A stretch of 64,000 nucleotides of DNA from Curtanaerobium respiraculi (GCF_024609215.1 NZ_JANIPD030000023.1:124001-188000); one strand, 5' to 3'. Numbered from the stretch's first letter, positions 48,407-56,870 are shown. Numbers and translations are program-made. The notes: a model not told the origin generated them from the sequence alone.

Positions 48407-50062
48407 CTACCCCTTGCGCATTATGTTGATGATGACGGCGACCGACAGCACGAAGGCGCCCAGATAACCGAAGAACGACAGGATGGGCACGCCGAACACG
48501 TAGGCGCTGTCAGCGGCATACGGAAGCATCGACGAGCCGATGAACAGGCCCGCGATGATGATGGCCATCGACACGCGGCTGACCATCTCGCTCAGATCGC
48601 GCAGCGGCTTGGGCGGCATGACCATCTCCATGTTCACCTTCAGCTGCCCGCGCGTGAGCATGTGCAGGGCATCGCCCGCGTACGAGGCGGCCTCGGTCAT
48701 CCCGACCGCAGCGCTGTACAGGGCCTTCGCCGCATCCTCGATCGTCTCCTTGGCCTTGTCAACCTCGCTCTCGGAGTTCTTGATATGGGCGTTGATGATC
48801 CCGATGATGCTGTCCTGCCCGACGAAGGGGGCAACCGTGCCCTCCATGGTCACGATGCCGCGCGACACGTTGGTGATCGACGTGGGCAGCGTGACCCTCG
48901 ACTGACGCGTCAGCGCGAACACGTCGGAGAGGAACATGCCGATGTCCAAGTCTCCCACATCGACCGAGCCGTAGTCCTTCAGCAGAAGGTCGAGGTCGGC
49001 GAGGAAGCGCGGATGGTCGATGGCGGAATTGTCCTTGACGACCGCGAAGGCGAGCAGCGCGTCCTTCAGGCGGGCGGCGCTCCCCACGCCGACGGCGCTG
49101 ATGATATCGCCGAACCCAGTGCGGTCACGCGGGGAGAGGCGCCCCATGATTCCCAGGTCGATGTAGACGATCTTCCCGTCGCGGATGATGATGTTGCCGG
49201 CATGCGGGTCGGCATGGAAGAAGCCGTGATCGAGAATCTGCGTGGCGTAGTTGTCCAGCAGCTTCTCGCCGATCTCCCTCAGATCGTAGCCCCCGGCCCG
49301 CAAACGCGCGGTATCGCTGATGGGGACGCCCTCGATGTACTCCATGACCAGCACGAACTCGGTGCAGTACTGCGGATACACCGTGGGGCACGAGATGTAT
49401 TTGCAATCCTTGTTCAGGCGCCCGAAATCGAGCAGGTTCTGCGCCTCGCGCTCGAAGTCGGTCTCCTCCAGGAAGGTGCGCCACATCTCCTCGACGACGT
49501 CGTCGAAGTCGAGCATCTGCTCGCCGCGCACCCATGTCGAGGCGCGGCGGGCGAATTGGCGCATGATGGCGATGTCCTGCGCCATCTTCACCTTCACGCC
49601 GGGGCGCTGCACCTTGACCGCCACCGTCTCGCCCGAGACGAGCTGTGCCTTGTGGACCTGGGCGAGCGACGCGCTGCCCAAGGGGGTCGGGTCGATGCTA
49701 TCGAAGATCTCGAAGAACCGCTCCTCCCCGTAATTGTCGAGAAGCGCTTTGCGAATCTCGTCGAAGGGAAGCGGCAAGCTCTCGCTTTGGAGCTTCTCCA
49801 GCTCCTGGCAGTACGCCTTGGGGAGGATCTCGGAGCGCGAGGACAGCGTCTGGCCGATCTTCACGAAGCTGGGGCCCAAGTCCTCCAGCATCTCCCGGAA
49901 GCCGACCGGTGAGATGCCCCGGAAGATGTGATGCTTGCGCGCGATCGAGTAGATCTCCCGCAGGCGCGCGGCCCGGGCGCGGCGGCCGAGGTCGAACCGC
50001 CGCTCGGGATCGACCTCGGACCCCGAGCTGAATATGAATCTCAGTACGGAACTTCCCGGCAC
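48407..50062 (-). CDS. ABC1/UbiB-family atypical kinase
   Basis: A 551-residue protein of the ABC1/AarF/UbiB family. Motifs: KxGQ in FVKIGQTLSSR, the Ala-rich loop in GSASLAQVHKAQL, the lysine in VAVKVQRPG, HADPHAGN and YIDLG. Two hydrophobic segments near residues 490-545 anchor it. Family members support quinone biosynthesis or lipid-soluble isoprenoid handling, probably as ATPases. A phasin-like helical protein is encoded just upstream, a recurrent pairing. The genes ubiB-like and mtnN are one base apart. Confidence 0.9.
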   Translation of the reverse strand: MPGSSVLRFIFSSGSEVDPERRFDLGRRARAARLREIYSIARKHHIFRGISPVGFREMLEDLGPSFVKIGQTLSSRSEILPKAYCQELEKLQSESLPLPFDEIRKALLDNYGEERFFEIFDSIDPTPLGSASLAQVHKAQLVSGETVAVKVQRPGVKVKMAQDIAIMRQFARRASTWVRGEQMLDFDDVVEEMWRTFLEETDFEREAQNLLDFGRLNKDCKYISCPTVYPQYCTEFVLVMEYIEGVPISDTARLRAGGYDLREIGEKLLDNYATQILDHGFFHADPHAGNIIIRDGKIVYIDLGIMGRLSPRDRTGFGDIISAVGVGSAARLKDALLAFAVVKDNSAIDHPRFLADLDLLLKDYGSVDVGDLDIGMFLSDVFALTRQSRVTLPTSITNVSRGIVTMEGTVAPFVGQDSIIGIINAHIKNSESEVDKAKETIEDAAKALYSAAVGMTEAASYAGDALHMLTRGQLKVNMEMVMPPKPLRDLSEMVSRVSMAIIIAGLFIGSSMLPYAADSAYVFGVPILSFFGYLGAFVLSVAVIINIMRKG

Positions 50063-50080
50063 GTCGTCCCCCTGGAGAGC

Positions 50081-50446
50081 CTAGGCTTCCGGTTCCTCTT
50101 CGTCGGCGGCGGATTCGCCCGCCCCCTCTTCGACGACCTCGGCCTCGACCACTTCGGCGGAAGCGTTCAGCTTTGCGGCGATCTCGGCCGCCTTCGCGGC
50201 GAACGCGGCGCGCTCTTCGGCGTTCATGGCGGTCATGCGGGCCTCCAACGCGGTCTCGCGCACAGCCTGCGTGGCGTCGTTCGCCTTGTGCTGCAGCTCT
50301 TCGTTGATCTGCTTGCCCTGTTCGACGGTCAACTCGCCCCGGGAGATCATCTTGTCGACCACTTCTTTGGCCTTTTCGCTCGTGAGCGCGGCAGCGCCGA
50401 TGCCTGCCAGGAAAATGCTCTTGAAGCCTTCACCGATGTTTGCCAT
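50081..50446 (-). CDS. Phasin-superfamily helical protein
   Basis: A 121-residue helical protein starting MANIGEGFKSIFLAGIGAA. Residues 10-80 resemble the phasin/PhaF-like domain (EKAKEVVDKMISRGELTVEQGKQ). The C-terminal 30 residues are acidic (EEGAGESAADEEEPEA). AAGGAG precedes the start; longer frames upstream are shadows of murI. It lies 18 bases ahead of the UbiB-like kinase gene. Such proteins coat lipid or polymer granules or act as small partners of UbiB; no polymer synthase gene is in the window. Confidence 0.8.
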   Translation of the reverse strand: MANIGEGFKSIFLAGIGAAALTSEKAKEVVDKMISRGELTVEQGKQINEELQHKANDATQAVRETALEARMTAMNAEERAAFAAKAAEIAAKLNASAEVVEAEVVEEGAGESAADEEEPEA

Positions 50447-50479
50447 AACGACTCCTTGCTCTCGGATTCCGGTACCCTC

Positions 50480-50491
50480 ATGATAGCGCAA
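50480..50491 (-). promoter_or_regulatory. Candidate promoter for phasin-ubiB-mtnN
   Basis: The minus strand reads TTGCGCTATCAT, a -10 TATCAT preceded directly by TTGCGC, 33 bases ahead of the phasin start. The same arrangement occurs upstream of cysE and the Trm9-like gene. Confidence 0.5.
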
Positions 50492-50572
50492 CGCATGGAT
50501 TATCGGGGGTAACGGGATAGAGTCACTTGCAAAGGGTCCGTCATCCGCCGGCAGCGTGGTAGGATAGGCCGC

Positions 50573-51349
50573 ATGGATGGATTCAACGGATATATCGGCG
50601 TGTTCGACTCGGGGGTCGGCGGCATCAGCGTGTTGAAGGAGCTCGTGCGCGAACTCCCGCACGAGAGATTCCTCTTCTTCGGGGATTCGGCGCACGCCCC
50701 CTACGGCGACAAGGGCGCCGACCAGATCGCGCGCCTCTCGCGGCGCATCGTCGGCACCATGGTCGACGGGGGCTGCAAGGCCATCGTCATAGCCTGCAAC
50801 ACCGCCACGAGCGCGGCGGCGGACGGGCTGCGCGCCCTCTGGCCCGAGGTCCCCATCGTGGGCATCGAGCCGGCCTTGAAGCCGGCGGCGGAGGCTCCGG
50901 AGAACGAGCGCATCCTCGTGATGGCGACCGCCGCAACGTTGCGCCTGGAGAAATTCCACGAGCTTGCGCGGGCCTGGGGCAGCTCGTCGGAGATCCGCAC
51001 CCTCGCGTGCCCGGGGCTGGCCGACCTCATCGAAACGGGAAGGCTCGACTCCCCCGCGGTGCACGCTTACCTGGAGGAGAAGCTGGCACCGTATCGAGGG
51101 CTCGTGGACGCGGTGGTGCTGGGATGCACCCATTACCCCTTCGTCAAGAAGCAGATCCGGGATATCCTGGGCCCCGTGCCCTTCTTCGACGGTGCGCCGG
51201 GAACCGCGCGCCAGCTGCATCGCAAGCTGGAGGACGGCAACCTGGCCGCCCCCGCGCTGCAGCGCGGGGAAATCGTGTTCCGCAGCAGCATCGAGGGGGA
51301 TGCGCAGCAGGCCCTCTATGAGCGCCTGTTCAACCTGCCAACCGAGTAG
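50573..51349 (+). CDS. murI: Glutamate racemase
   Basis: A 258-residue enzyme that makes D-glutamate for peptidoglycan. Motifs: GVFDSGVGGISVL at 9-21, first catalytic cysteine in VIACNTATSAA, second in VVLGCTHYPFVK. The start at 50573 has no ribosome-binding site; TAGGAT lies seven bases ahead, so the mRNA may be leaderless. It is flanked by two minus-strand operons. Length is normal. Confidence 0.96.
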   Translation: MDGFNGYIGVFDSGVGGISVLKELVRELPHERFLFFGDSAHAPYGDKGADQIARLSRRIVGTMVDGGCKAIVIACNTATSAAADGLRALWPEVPIVGIEPALKPAAEAPENERILVMATAATLRLEKFHELARAWGSSSEIRTLACPGLADLIETGRLDSPAVHAYLEEKLAPYRGLVDAVVLGCTHYPFVKKQIRDILGPVPFFDGAPGTARQLHRKLEDGNLAAPALQRGEIVFRSSIEGDAQQALYERLFNLPTE

Positions 51350-51367
51350 CGCCCCTCTCGGGAATGC

Positions 51368-51670
51368 CTATTCCTCGGAAAGGATCTCGTCGACGAGGTC
51401 GACCTTGGCGTGCATTCGGTCCTCGTACCCGGGCCGGATATCGGCCTTCAGCACGACCTCCGTGCGAATGCCCTTGTCGGCCAGGACGAAGGCGGCGTCG
51501 CGCACGACCCGCATGACCTCGTCCCATTCGCCTTCTATCTCGGTGAACATGGAGTTCGTCCGATTGGGCAGGCCGGACGCGCGGATGACGCGCACGACCT
51601 CCGCCACCTCTTCGGAAAGCTCGTCGCCCACGCCGAACGGGGCGATGGCGACCGCCACCAACGTGCTCAT
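51368..51670 (-). CDS. MTH1187/YkoF-type thiamine-binding-fold protein
   Basis: A 100-residue protein of the MTH1187 (DUF77) family, a ferredoxin-like fold. It shows VAVAIAPFGVGDELSEEVAEVV, SMFTEIEGEW and VLADKGIRTEVVLKADIRPG, which match. Some members bind thiamine or its HMP moiety. It begins one base after the thiM stop with GGAGG ahead, so a role in thiamine salvage or transport is likely. Confidence 0.88.
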   Translation of the reverse strand: MSTLVAVAIAPFGVGDELSEEVAEVVRVIRASGLPNRTNSMFTEIEGEWDEVMRVVRDAAFVLADKGIRTEVVLKADIRPGYEDRMHAKVDLVDEILSEE

Positions 51671-51671
51671 G

Positions 51672-52499
51672 CTATGCCTCCTCCACGACGATGTCCGCCG
51701 CGGCGATATCCGCGGGGACGATGCGATACAGCTCATCCAGGAACGCAACCTTGAAGCTCGCGGGGCCGCGCGATTCCTGCGCGGCGCGCTCCCCCGCCAC
51801 CGCATAGGCGGAACTCGCGGCAACGGCAGCCGCGAAGGGCTCGGCCACGGAGGCGTACACGGCGCACACGCCGCCCAGGCTGCATCCCGAGCCGGTGACG
51901 GCGGTGAACAGCGGCGATCCGCCGCCCACGCGCGCGACCGAGGCTCCGTCCGTCACCAGGTCCGCATCGCCGGAGACGGCCACCGCGCCGTGCGTGAACC
52001 GCGCGAGCGCGATCGCCGCTCCGCGGGCGGCGGCGACGGTGTCGGTCGAATCCACGCCGCGCACGCTGCCGCCGGAAATCCCCGCATCGAGCTCCCACGT
52101 CTCCGCCAGCGCGATGGCCTCGGACGCGTTGCACCTGATGATGGCGGGCGGGAACTGCCTCATCTGCCCGTAGAGGCCGATCCGCATGTTCCCCAGCCCG
52201 ATGCCCACCGGGTCGAGCACCCAGGGCACGCCCGAGGCGGCGCAGGATTTGATCGCGGCGGGGACGGCAGCCTCATGCACCGGAAGCAGCGATCCCATGT
52301 TGATGTACAGGGCCCCGCTGACCGAGGCCAGCGGGGAGATCTCGTCGGCGAGATAGGTGACGGCTCCGCTTCCGCCCACCGCGAGCTGGGCATTCACCAC
52401 GAAATCCACCGTGATGACATTGGTGATGGCGGGCGCCAGCGGCTTCTTCGCGCGGGCCTCGCCCACCGCCTGCGCGGCGGCTTCGATAAGTTCGTTCAA
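51672..52499 (-). CDS. thiM: Hydroxyethylthiazole kinase
   Basis: A 275-residue kinase that phosphorylates hydroxyethylthiazole for thiamine salvage. Motifs: APAITNVITVDFVVNAQLAVG at the substrate site (residues 22-42), VLDPVGIG, IIRCNASEA and the catalytic loop TGSGCSLGG. It is followed by the MTH1187-type gene. No ThiE or TPP riboswitch is visible nearby, and only 33 bases separate it from cysE. Confidence 0.93.
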   Translation of the reverse strand: MNELIEAAAQAVGEARAKKPLAPAITNVITVDFVVNAQLAVGGSGAVTYLADEISPLASVSGALYINMGSLLPVHEAAVPAAIKSCAASGVPWVLDPVGIGLGNMRIGLYGQMRQFPPAIIRCNASEAIALAETWELDAGISGGSVRGVDSTDTVAAARGAAIALARFTHGAVAVSGDADLVTDGASVARVGGGSPLFTAVTGSGCSLGGVCAVYASVAEPFAAAVAASSAYAVAGERAAQESRGPASFKVAFLDELYRIVPADIAAADIVVEEA

Positions 52500-52532
52500 C
52501 GTGCTTCCTTTCAGCAGAGGTTTCCAGCGCGG

Positions 52533-53450
52533 CTACACCGTCTCGAAGTCAGCGGGCGATACGGGCTTGCCCGGTCGCATGGAGACCTCGACCTTCAGGC
52601 TGACGCGGGCGTTCTTGGGAACGCTGCTCGTGACGAACGCGCTGCCGCCGATGACGGCGCCCTCGCCCACCACGGTCTCGCCGCCCAGCACGCTGGCGTT
52701 CGAGTAGATGGTGACGTAATCCTCGATGGTGGGATGGCGCTTGACGCCCCGCAGGCCCTGGCCCGCACGGGTCGACAGCGCGCCCAATGTGACGCCCTGG
52801 TACACCTTCACGTGCTTGCCGATGATGGTGGTCTCGCCGATGACCACGCCCGTTGCGTGGTCGATGAAGAAGTAATCGTCGATGACCGCGCCCGGGTTGA
52901 TGTCCACGCCGCTATGGGAATGCGCGTATTCGCTCATGATGCGCGGCACCAGGGGCACGTCCTGCACGTACAGCTCGTGCGCGATGCGGTACACGAAGAT
53001 GGCGAAGAAGCCCGGATAGCTGAAGATGATCTCCTCCTTGCTCTGCGCCGCGGGGTCGCCGTCGAAGGCGGCCTGCACGTCGGTGAGCAGCGCTCGCTGG
53101 ATCTCGGGGATCTTCTGCATGAATGTGCCGACGATCTCGTTCGCATGCGCGCCCACCCGCGCTGCCGGAGCATCGGTATCGCGGAAGAACAGCGCCTCCT
53201 TCACCTGCTCCTGCAGCGTCTCCTCGATGCGCGCCATCAACTCGCCGATGTAGTACTGCGGGTGCCGCAGTGCAGCCGATTCCCCGCCGAAGTACCGCGG
53301 GAACATCAGGCTGCGCAGATCCTTCAGCACGCCGATGGCGGCACCCCTGCTGGGAAAATGGCGGTCGGCGCAGTTCAGGCATATCTCCTTGTTGTCGTAA
53401 TTTCGGGCGATCTCATCGACGATGGAGACAAACTTCTCGTTTTGGATCAT
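52533..53450 (-). CDS. cysE: Serine O-acetyltransferase
   Basis: A 305-residue enzyme that makes O-acetylserine for cysteine biosynthesis. The C-terminal left-handed beta-helix contains HSHSGVDINPGAVID, DHATGVVIGETTIIG and KVYQGVTLGALS with the catalytic histidine-aspartate pair. It belongs to the longer EpsC-type with a helical N-terminal domain of about 150 residues. The start MIQNEKFVSI has AGGAGG ahead; 14 upstream codons were discarded. It is not linked here to a cysteine synthase gene. Confidence 0.94.
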   Translation of the reverse strand: MIQNEKFVSIVDEIARNYDNKEICLNCADRHFPSRGAAIGVLKDLRSLMFPRYFGGESAALRHPQYYIGELMARIEETLQEQVKEALFFRDTDAPAARVGAHANEIVGTFMQKIPEIQRALLTDVQAAFDGDPAAQSKEEIIFSYPGFFAIFVYRIAHELYVQDVPLVPRIMSEYAHSHSGVDINPGAVIDDYFFIDHATGVVIGETTIIGKHVKVYQGVTLGALSTRAGQGLRGVKRHPTIEDYVTIYSNASVLGGETVVGEGAVIGGSAFVTSSVPKNARVSLKVEVSMRPGKPVSPADFETV

Positions 53451-53497
53451 TGATTCCTCCTTGCGGACACGCCGGCGGCGCCTTGTATTCACGCGCT

Positions 53498-53509
53498 ATT
53501 CTAGCGCAA
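53498..53509 (-). promoter_or_regulatory. Candidate promoter for cysE
   Basis: The minus strand reads TTGCGCTAGAAT: -10 TAGAAT with TTGCGC directly in front, 47 bases ahead of the cysE start. It has the same form as the candidate promoters upstream of the phasin and Trm9-like genes. Confidence 0.5.
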
Positions 53510-53586
53510 TGGATGGTGAATCCGAGAATCTCCGTGGGTTGAGGTACCATGGCGTGGTCATTTGCTCTCTCTCCTAGGAGGATTCG

Positions 53587-54906
53587 ATGGAAAAAGAAGC
53601 TGGGGTATCGGAAGCGCGGCTTTCGGGCCTTCTGCCCGTGGCGGTGTTCTTGGTGCTCTTCATCGGCAGCGGCGTGGTGCTGCAGAACTTCTACGCCATG
53701 CCCGCCGTCGTCGCGTTCCTGTGCGCCTTGGCAGTCGCGTTCGCCCAGAACCCGCGCCGCACGTTCGATGAGAAGCTCGACAGCGTCGCGCGCAGCATGG
53801 GCGAGCCGAACGTGATGATCATGTGCCTGGTGTTCGTGCTCGCCGGCGCGTTCACCGGTGCCGTGTCCGCGGCGGGCGGGGTGGATTCCACCGTCAATTT
53901 CGCGCTCTCCGTCCTTCCCACGGGCATCGTGTTGCCGGGCCTGTTCCTCATCGCGTGCTTCATAAGCTTGTCCATGGGCACGTCGGTGGGCACCATCGCC
54001 GCGCTCGCGCCCATCGCCATAGGCATCGCCTTGAAGACGGACCTCGGCGGAGCGCTGTGCCTGGGCGCCATCGTCGGAGGCGCCATGTTCGGCGACAACC
54101 TGTCGATGATCTCCGACACCACCATCGCCGCCACGCGCACCCAGGGATGCCGCATGGACGATAAGTTCAAGGAGAACTTCAAGATCGCGCTGCCCGCCGC
54201 CATCATCACGTTCGTCGTGCTGCTGGTCATCGGGCTGGGAAGCGACTACGCCGTCCAGGGGGACCTCACCTACAACCTGTGGCAGGTGCTCCCCTACATC
54301 GCCGTCCTGGTGGCGGCGCTGGCGGGCGTGAACGTGTTCGTCGTGCTGGTGGCGGGCACCGTGCTCTCTGCCATCGTCGGCCTCGCCCTGGGAACGATCA
54401 GCCCCGAGAATGTGTTCACCGTCGTGGGCAGCGGGCCGGACGGCAGCGGCGGCATCATGAACATGTACGACATCACCGTCATCAGCATCATATGCGCCGG
54501 CATCATCGGCCTGGTCAAGGACAACGGCGGCATCGACTGGGTGCTCGACCTCATCCGCGGCCGCGTGCACAGCCCCAAGGGCGCGCAGTTCGGCATCGCG
54601 GCGCTCACCAGCGCCGTCGACATCAGCACTGCCAACAACACGGTCGCCATCGTCATCGCGGGCCCCATCGTGAAGGACATCAGCGAGGAGTACGATATCT
54701 CACCCCGCAGGGCGGCATCGCTCATCGACACGTTCGCCAGCGTGTGGCAGGGCATCATCCCCTACGGCGCGCAACTGCTCTACGCGAGCGCGGGGGCCGC
54801 GGCCGCCGGCATGGCGGTGAGCCCCTTCGAGATCGTCCCGTTCCTGTTCTACCCCTTCCTGCTGGCCGCATCCGCGCTCGCATACATCGCGATCCGGCAG
54901 AAGTAG
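53587..54906 (+). CDS. NhaC-family Na+/H+ antiporter or related transporter
   Basis: A 439-residue membrane protein with about eleven spans. The segments SLSMGTSVGTIAALAPIA, GAMFGDNLSMISDTTIAATRTQG and STANNTVAIVIAGPI are typical of the NhaC/ArsB-like Na_H_antiporter family. AGGAGG lies just ahead of the start. It may exchange sodium for protons; some members exchange organic acids or amines, so the substrate is uncertain. It is a single gene followed by a terminator-like hairpin and a long non-coding repeat region. Confidence 0.8.
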   Translation: MEKEAGVSEARLSGLLPVAVFLVLFIGSGVVLQNFYAMPAVVAFLCALAVAFAQNPRRTFDEKLDSVARSMGEPNVMIMCLVFVLAGAFTGAVSAAGGVDSTVNFALSVLPTGIVLPGLFLIACFISLSMGTSVGTIAALAPIAIGIALKTDLGGALCLGAIVGGAMFGDNLSMISDTTIAATRTQGCRMDDKFKENFKIALPAAIITFVVLLVIGLGSDYAVQGDLTYNLWQVLPYIAVLVAALAGVNVFVVLVAGTVLSAIVGLALGTISPENVFTVVGSGPDGSGGIMNMYDITVISIICAGIIGLVKDNGGIDWVLDLIRGRVHSPKGAQFGIAALTSAVDISTANNTVAIVIAGPIVKDISEEYDISPRRAASLIDTFASVWQGIIPYGAQLLYASAGAAAAGMAVSPFEIVPFLFYPFLLAASALAYIAIRQK

Positions 54907-54977
54907 GCCGGGGATCGGCAACGCGAGCACCGCTTTCCCCATCCGCTGCGAGGGAGGCCGGGTGTTCTCGCATGCGC

Positions 54978-55008
54978 AAGGGGGCGTTGGCGTAGACCAG
55001 CGCCCCTT
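54978..55008 (+). terminator. Hairpin after the antiporter gene
   Basis: AAGGGGGCGTTGG (54978-54990) pairs with CCAGCGCCCCTT (54997-55008) with two single-base bulges, followed by CTTCTTC. The stem is strong but the T-tract is weak, so termination may be partial. Confidence 0.5.
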
Positions 55009-55201
55009 CTTCGCGCACTGCATTTTCGAGAAGTATCCGGCCGGGCAGAAAGCATGCCCGAAAATGGAAGGTCAAATCGATTTTGATGCCCTGCCATCGA
55101 GCTGCTTTCTCGTACCGGAAATCATCCGCGACCAGCAAGGATCGCCCTTTCTATGGCAGCGCCATAAAGTGCAGGGAAAGAAATTGAGAACCGGGATGGC
55201 G

Positions 55202-55257
55202 GCATAGGTCCAAAATCCCCGCACTCATGGCAGCATAGGTCCAAAATCCCCGCACTC
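55202..55257. repeat. Tandem 31-base direct repeat
   Basis: A 25-base identical core runs 55202-55226 and 55233-55257, beginning GCATAGGTCCAAAATCCC, period 31. The six spacer bases differ slightly. The sequence then continues into TTGACACGGGTCAA at 55264-55277. Purpose unknown. Confidence 0.85.
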
Positions 55258-55377
55258 GAAATCTTGACACGGGTCAATGGTGCGCATTTTGCAGCCCGCC
55301 CGCGATGCGACCTTTCCGACCGAGCTGCCGTCCAAACCTTGCGTGCTGCATCAGAGTCGAGAATGGCGTCCGGAACC

Positions 55378-55446
55378 GTGGTGTAAGAGCCCGCCTCCGA
55401 GGCGAGGGCCGCAGGCCCTCCCGATGAAGGCAGGCTCTTACACCAC
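55378..55446. repeat. Structured inverted-repeat element (three-way junction)
   Basis: Outer arms GTGGTGTAAGAGCC (55378-55391) and GGCTCTTACACCAC (55433-55446) pair perfectly over 14 bp. Inside lie two hairpins, CGCCT/AGGCG (55392-55404) and GAGGGCC-GCA-GGCCCTC (55404-55420), then 12 unpaired bases. The 69-base unit is compact and almost symmetrical on both strands, as in REP-derived or MITE-like elements. Confidence 0.75.
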
Positions 55447-55567
55447 ATTCACGGACGCGATCGAGCCGAGCATACGGTCGGCCGCCATCCACCAAAACGC
55501 TCGGCAGCCCAATTCATCGGGTTGTCAGCTTTTCGAAGGCTGAAGGCTCGAAAACGTAGAACCGAGC

Positions 55568-55910
55568 GCCAACTTCGGGGGTTTCCGGCCTTTCCCGAGC
55601 CTGGAAGGCCGGATGGCACCCTTCGGGAGCCAACTTCGGGGGTTTCCGGCTTTTCTCAGACCTGGTTACCCGAAGTGCTTTTCGGCATCAATGTTCTGAA
55701 CTGGGAAAACGATATTTCCTTTGGAAAATCCTGAAAAACATTGCGGTTGAAAAGGTTAGAAAGCGGCTTTTCTGGCGCAAAAGAGCCGAATTTAGGCGGT
55801 TCAGGTTCCGGAAAAGCTAGAAACCCCCGAAACTGGCTCCCCTCGGTAACGTCCGGTTTCATTCGAAAAAAGCTGGAAACCGCCTTTTTTGGCGCAACGA
55901 GATGGCGTAA
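55568..55910. repeat. Cluster of dispersed repeats in both orientations
   Basis: A 22-base sequence starting GCCAACTTCGGGGGTTTCC occurs at 55568-55589 and 55629-55650. A diverged copy lies inverted near 55805-55845 (GAGCCAGTTTCGGGGGTTTC on the minus strand). A second family, GAAAGCGGCTTTTCTGGCGC at about 55757 and GAAACCGCCTTTTTTGGCGC at about 55876, recurs in a related form near 56850 beyond the toxin-antitoxin genes. Confidence 0.65.
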
Positions 55911-56137
55911 TGCAAACCGCTCAAGGCGACATCGACGAAAAGGGTAAAGACCATCCGCGGATCGCGCGTCGAACGTTGGCGTAACGGCTGCCCCGCAGGA
56001 ATCATGCGGGATGCTGAGCGGCTTTGGGTAGTTGGCCCTTGTTCAAGTCAGCGCCCCGCACCTGCTATCGTCGCCCTTAGCGTAAAGTAATCGAATGATT
56101 CCTATTTGAAGGGGCTTCAGCAGTTCGCCTAAGAAAT

Positions 56138-56173
56138 CAACGGGTTGGCAACCAACGGGTTGGCAACCCCGTT
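56138..56173 (+). repeat. 15-base tandem repeat and hairpin
   Basis: CAACGGGTTGGCAAC is repeated exactly at 56138-56152 and 56153-56167. The second copy plus CCCGTT forms a hairpin (AACGGG/CCCGTT with inner GGTTGGCAACC) followed by TTTT, a possible terminator facing the toxin-antitoxin genes. Confidence 0.6.
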
Positions 56174-56264
56174 TTGGGCAGATCGCAGAAAGAACGTCGG
56201 CATCCCCCATGTCCAACGCCCAATAAAGGGCAGCCAGACCCCCTTTCGCATCCGGATGGCAGGA

Positions 56265-56534
56265 TCACCGCTTGTACATCTCGCTGCGATGCCCGAGAGC
56301 GAACATCTCAACCACAAGGATATCGTCCTCGATCATGCAGAGGACCCGATAATCGCCGACGCGGTAGCGCCACTCTATCGAGCGATTTGCGGTAAGCCCC
56401 TTGCCATGGGCGCGCGGGTCCTCACAACCCCCGAGGTTCTTGCCGATCCACGACGTAATGAGCCTCGCGTCGAAGCGATCCATCTTCTTCAGCTGCTTGA
56501 GGGCGCGCGCCGTATACTCGACCCGCCATGCCAT
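56265..56534 (-). CDS. RelE/ParE-family toxin
   Basis: An 89-residue protein starting MAWRVEYTARALKQLKKMD, the usual RelE/ParE fold: two helices, then beta strands with RSIEWRYRVGDYRVLCMIEDD and VVEMFALGHRSEMYKR. The C-terminal arginine and tyrosine fit the RelE group that cuts mRNA on the ribosome, but gyrase-targeting ParE cannot be excluded. Its ATG overlaps the antitoxin stop by one base (TAATG), as expected for a co-translated pair. It sits in the middle of a repeat-rich region. Confidence 0.88.
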   Translation of the reverse strand: MAWRVEYTARALKQLKKMDRFDARLITSWIGKNLGGCEDPRAHGKGLTANRSIEWRYRVGDYRVLCMIEDDILVVEMFALGHRSEMYKR

Positions 56535-56749
56535 TAGAGTCCCAATTCCGCCAGCACCGGAGCATGGCTGTAGCGCTCGCCCGGGTCCTCGGCCACGGCA
56601 TCGAGCAACCCCTGCAGATCGCATGTGTCCTCGATCTTCTCGAAGATGGTGTCTCGTGCGAAGTCGGAGAAGCTCTTGCCCTGGAAGGCCGCAAACCTCT
56701 TGGCCACCTCGGCGTCGGCCTTGGACATCCTCAGCGTCATTGTCGCCAT
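56534..56749 (-). CDS. RelB/DUF6290-type antitoxin
   Basis: A 71-residue protein starting MATMTLRMSKADAEVAKRF, a ribbon-helix-helix start, then SFSDFARDTIFEKIEDTCDLQ. This matches the DUF6290/RelB group of antitoxins. AAGGAG precedes the start. The frame extends 15 codons upstream without a better site. The C-terminal part should cover the toxin. The pair probably represses its own promoter, which would lie in 56750-56870. Confidence 0.85.
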   Translation of the reverse strand: MATMTLRMSKADAEVAKRFAAFQGKSFSDFARDTIFEKIEDTCDLQGLLDAVAEDPGERYSHAPVLAELGL

Positions 56750-56870
56750 GCCCTCTCCTTTTCTCTCGATATGAATACATTGTTTTCTCTTCAAGGGGAC
56801 CCTTTCCGTCCAGTGGGGAAATCGCTGACGTGGTAGCGCCGAAAGGGACGAAAGGGCGTTTTTCCCGGCG

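Larger units (their letters stand above)
54907..56264. other. 1.36-kb non-coding, repeat-rich region
   Basis: No open frame here has a ribosome site or recognisable protein. After the hairpin at 54978 the region contains a tandem 31-base duplication, a three-hairpin inverted-repeat element, several copies of two short repeat families in both orientations, and a 15-base tandem repeat. Base composition is lower in GC than the surroundings from about 55.7 to 56.2 kb. It looks like accumulated remnants of mobile or repetitive elements. Confidence 0.6.

Noticed and set aside
54962-55448. Small open frames of 81-108 codons in the repeat region
   Set aside because: They run across tandem and inverted repeats, lack ribosome sites and show no recognisable protein.
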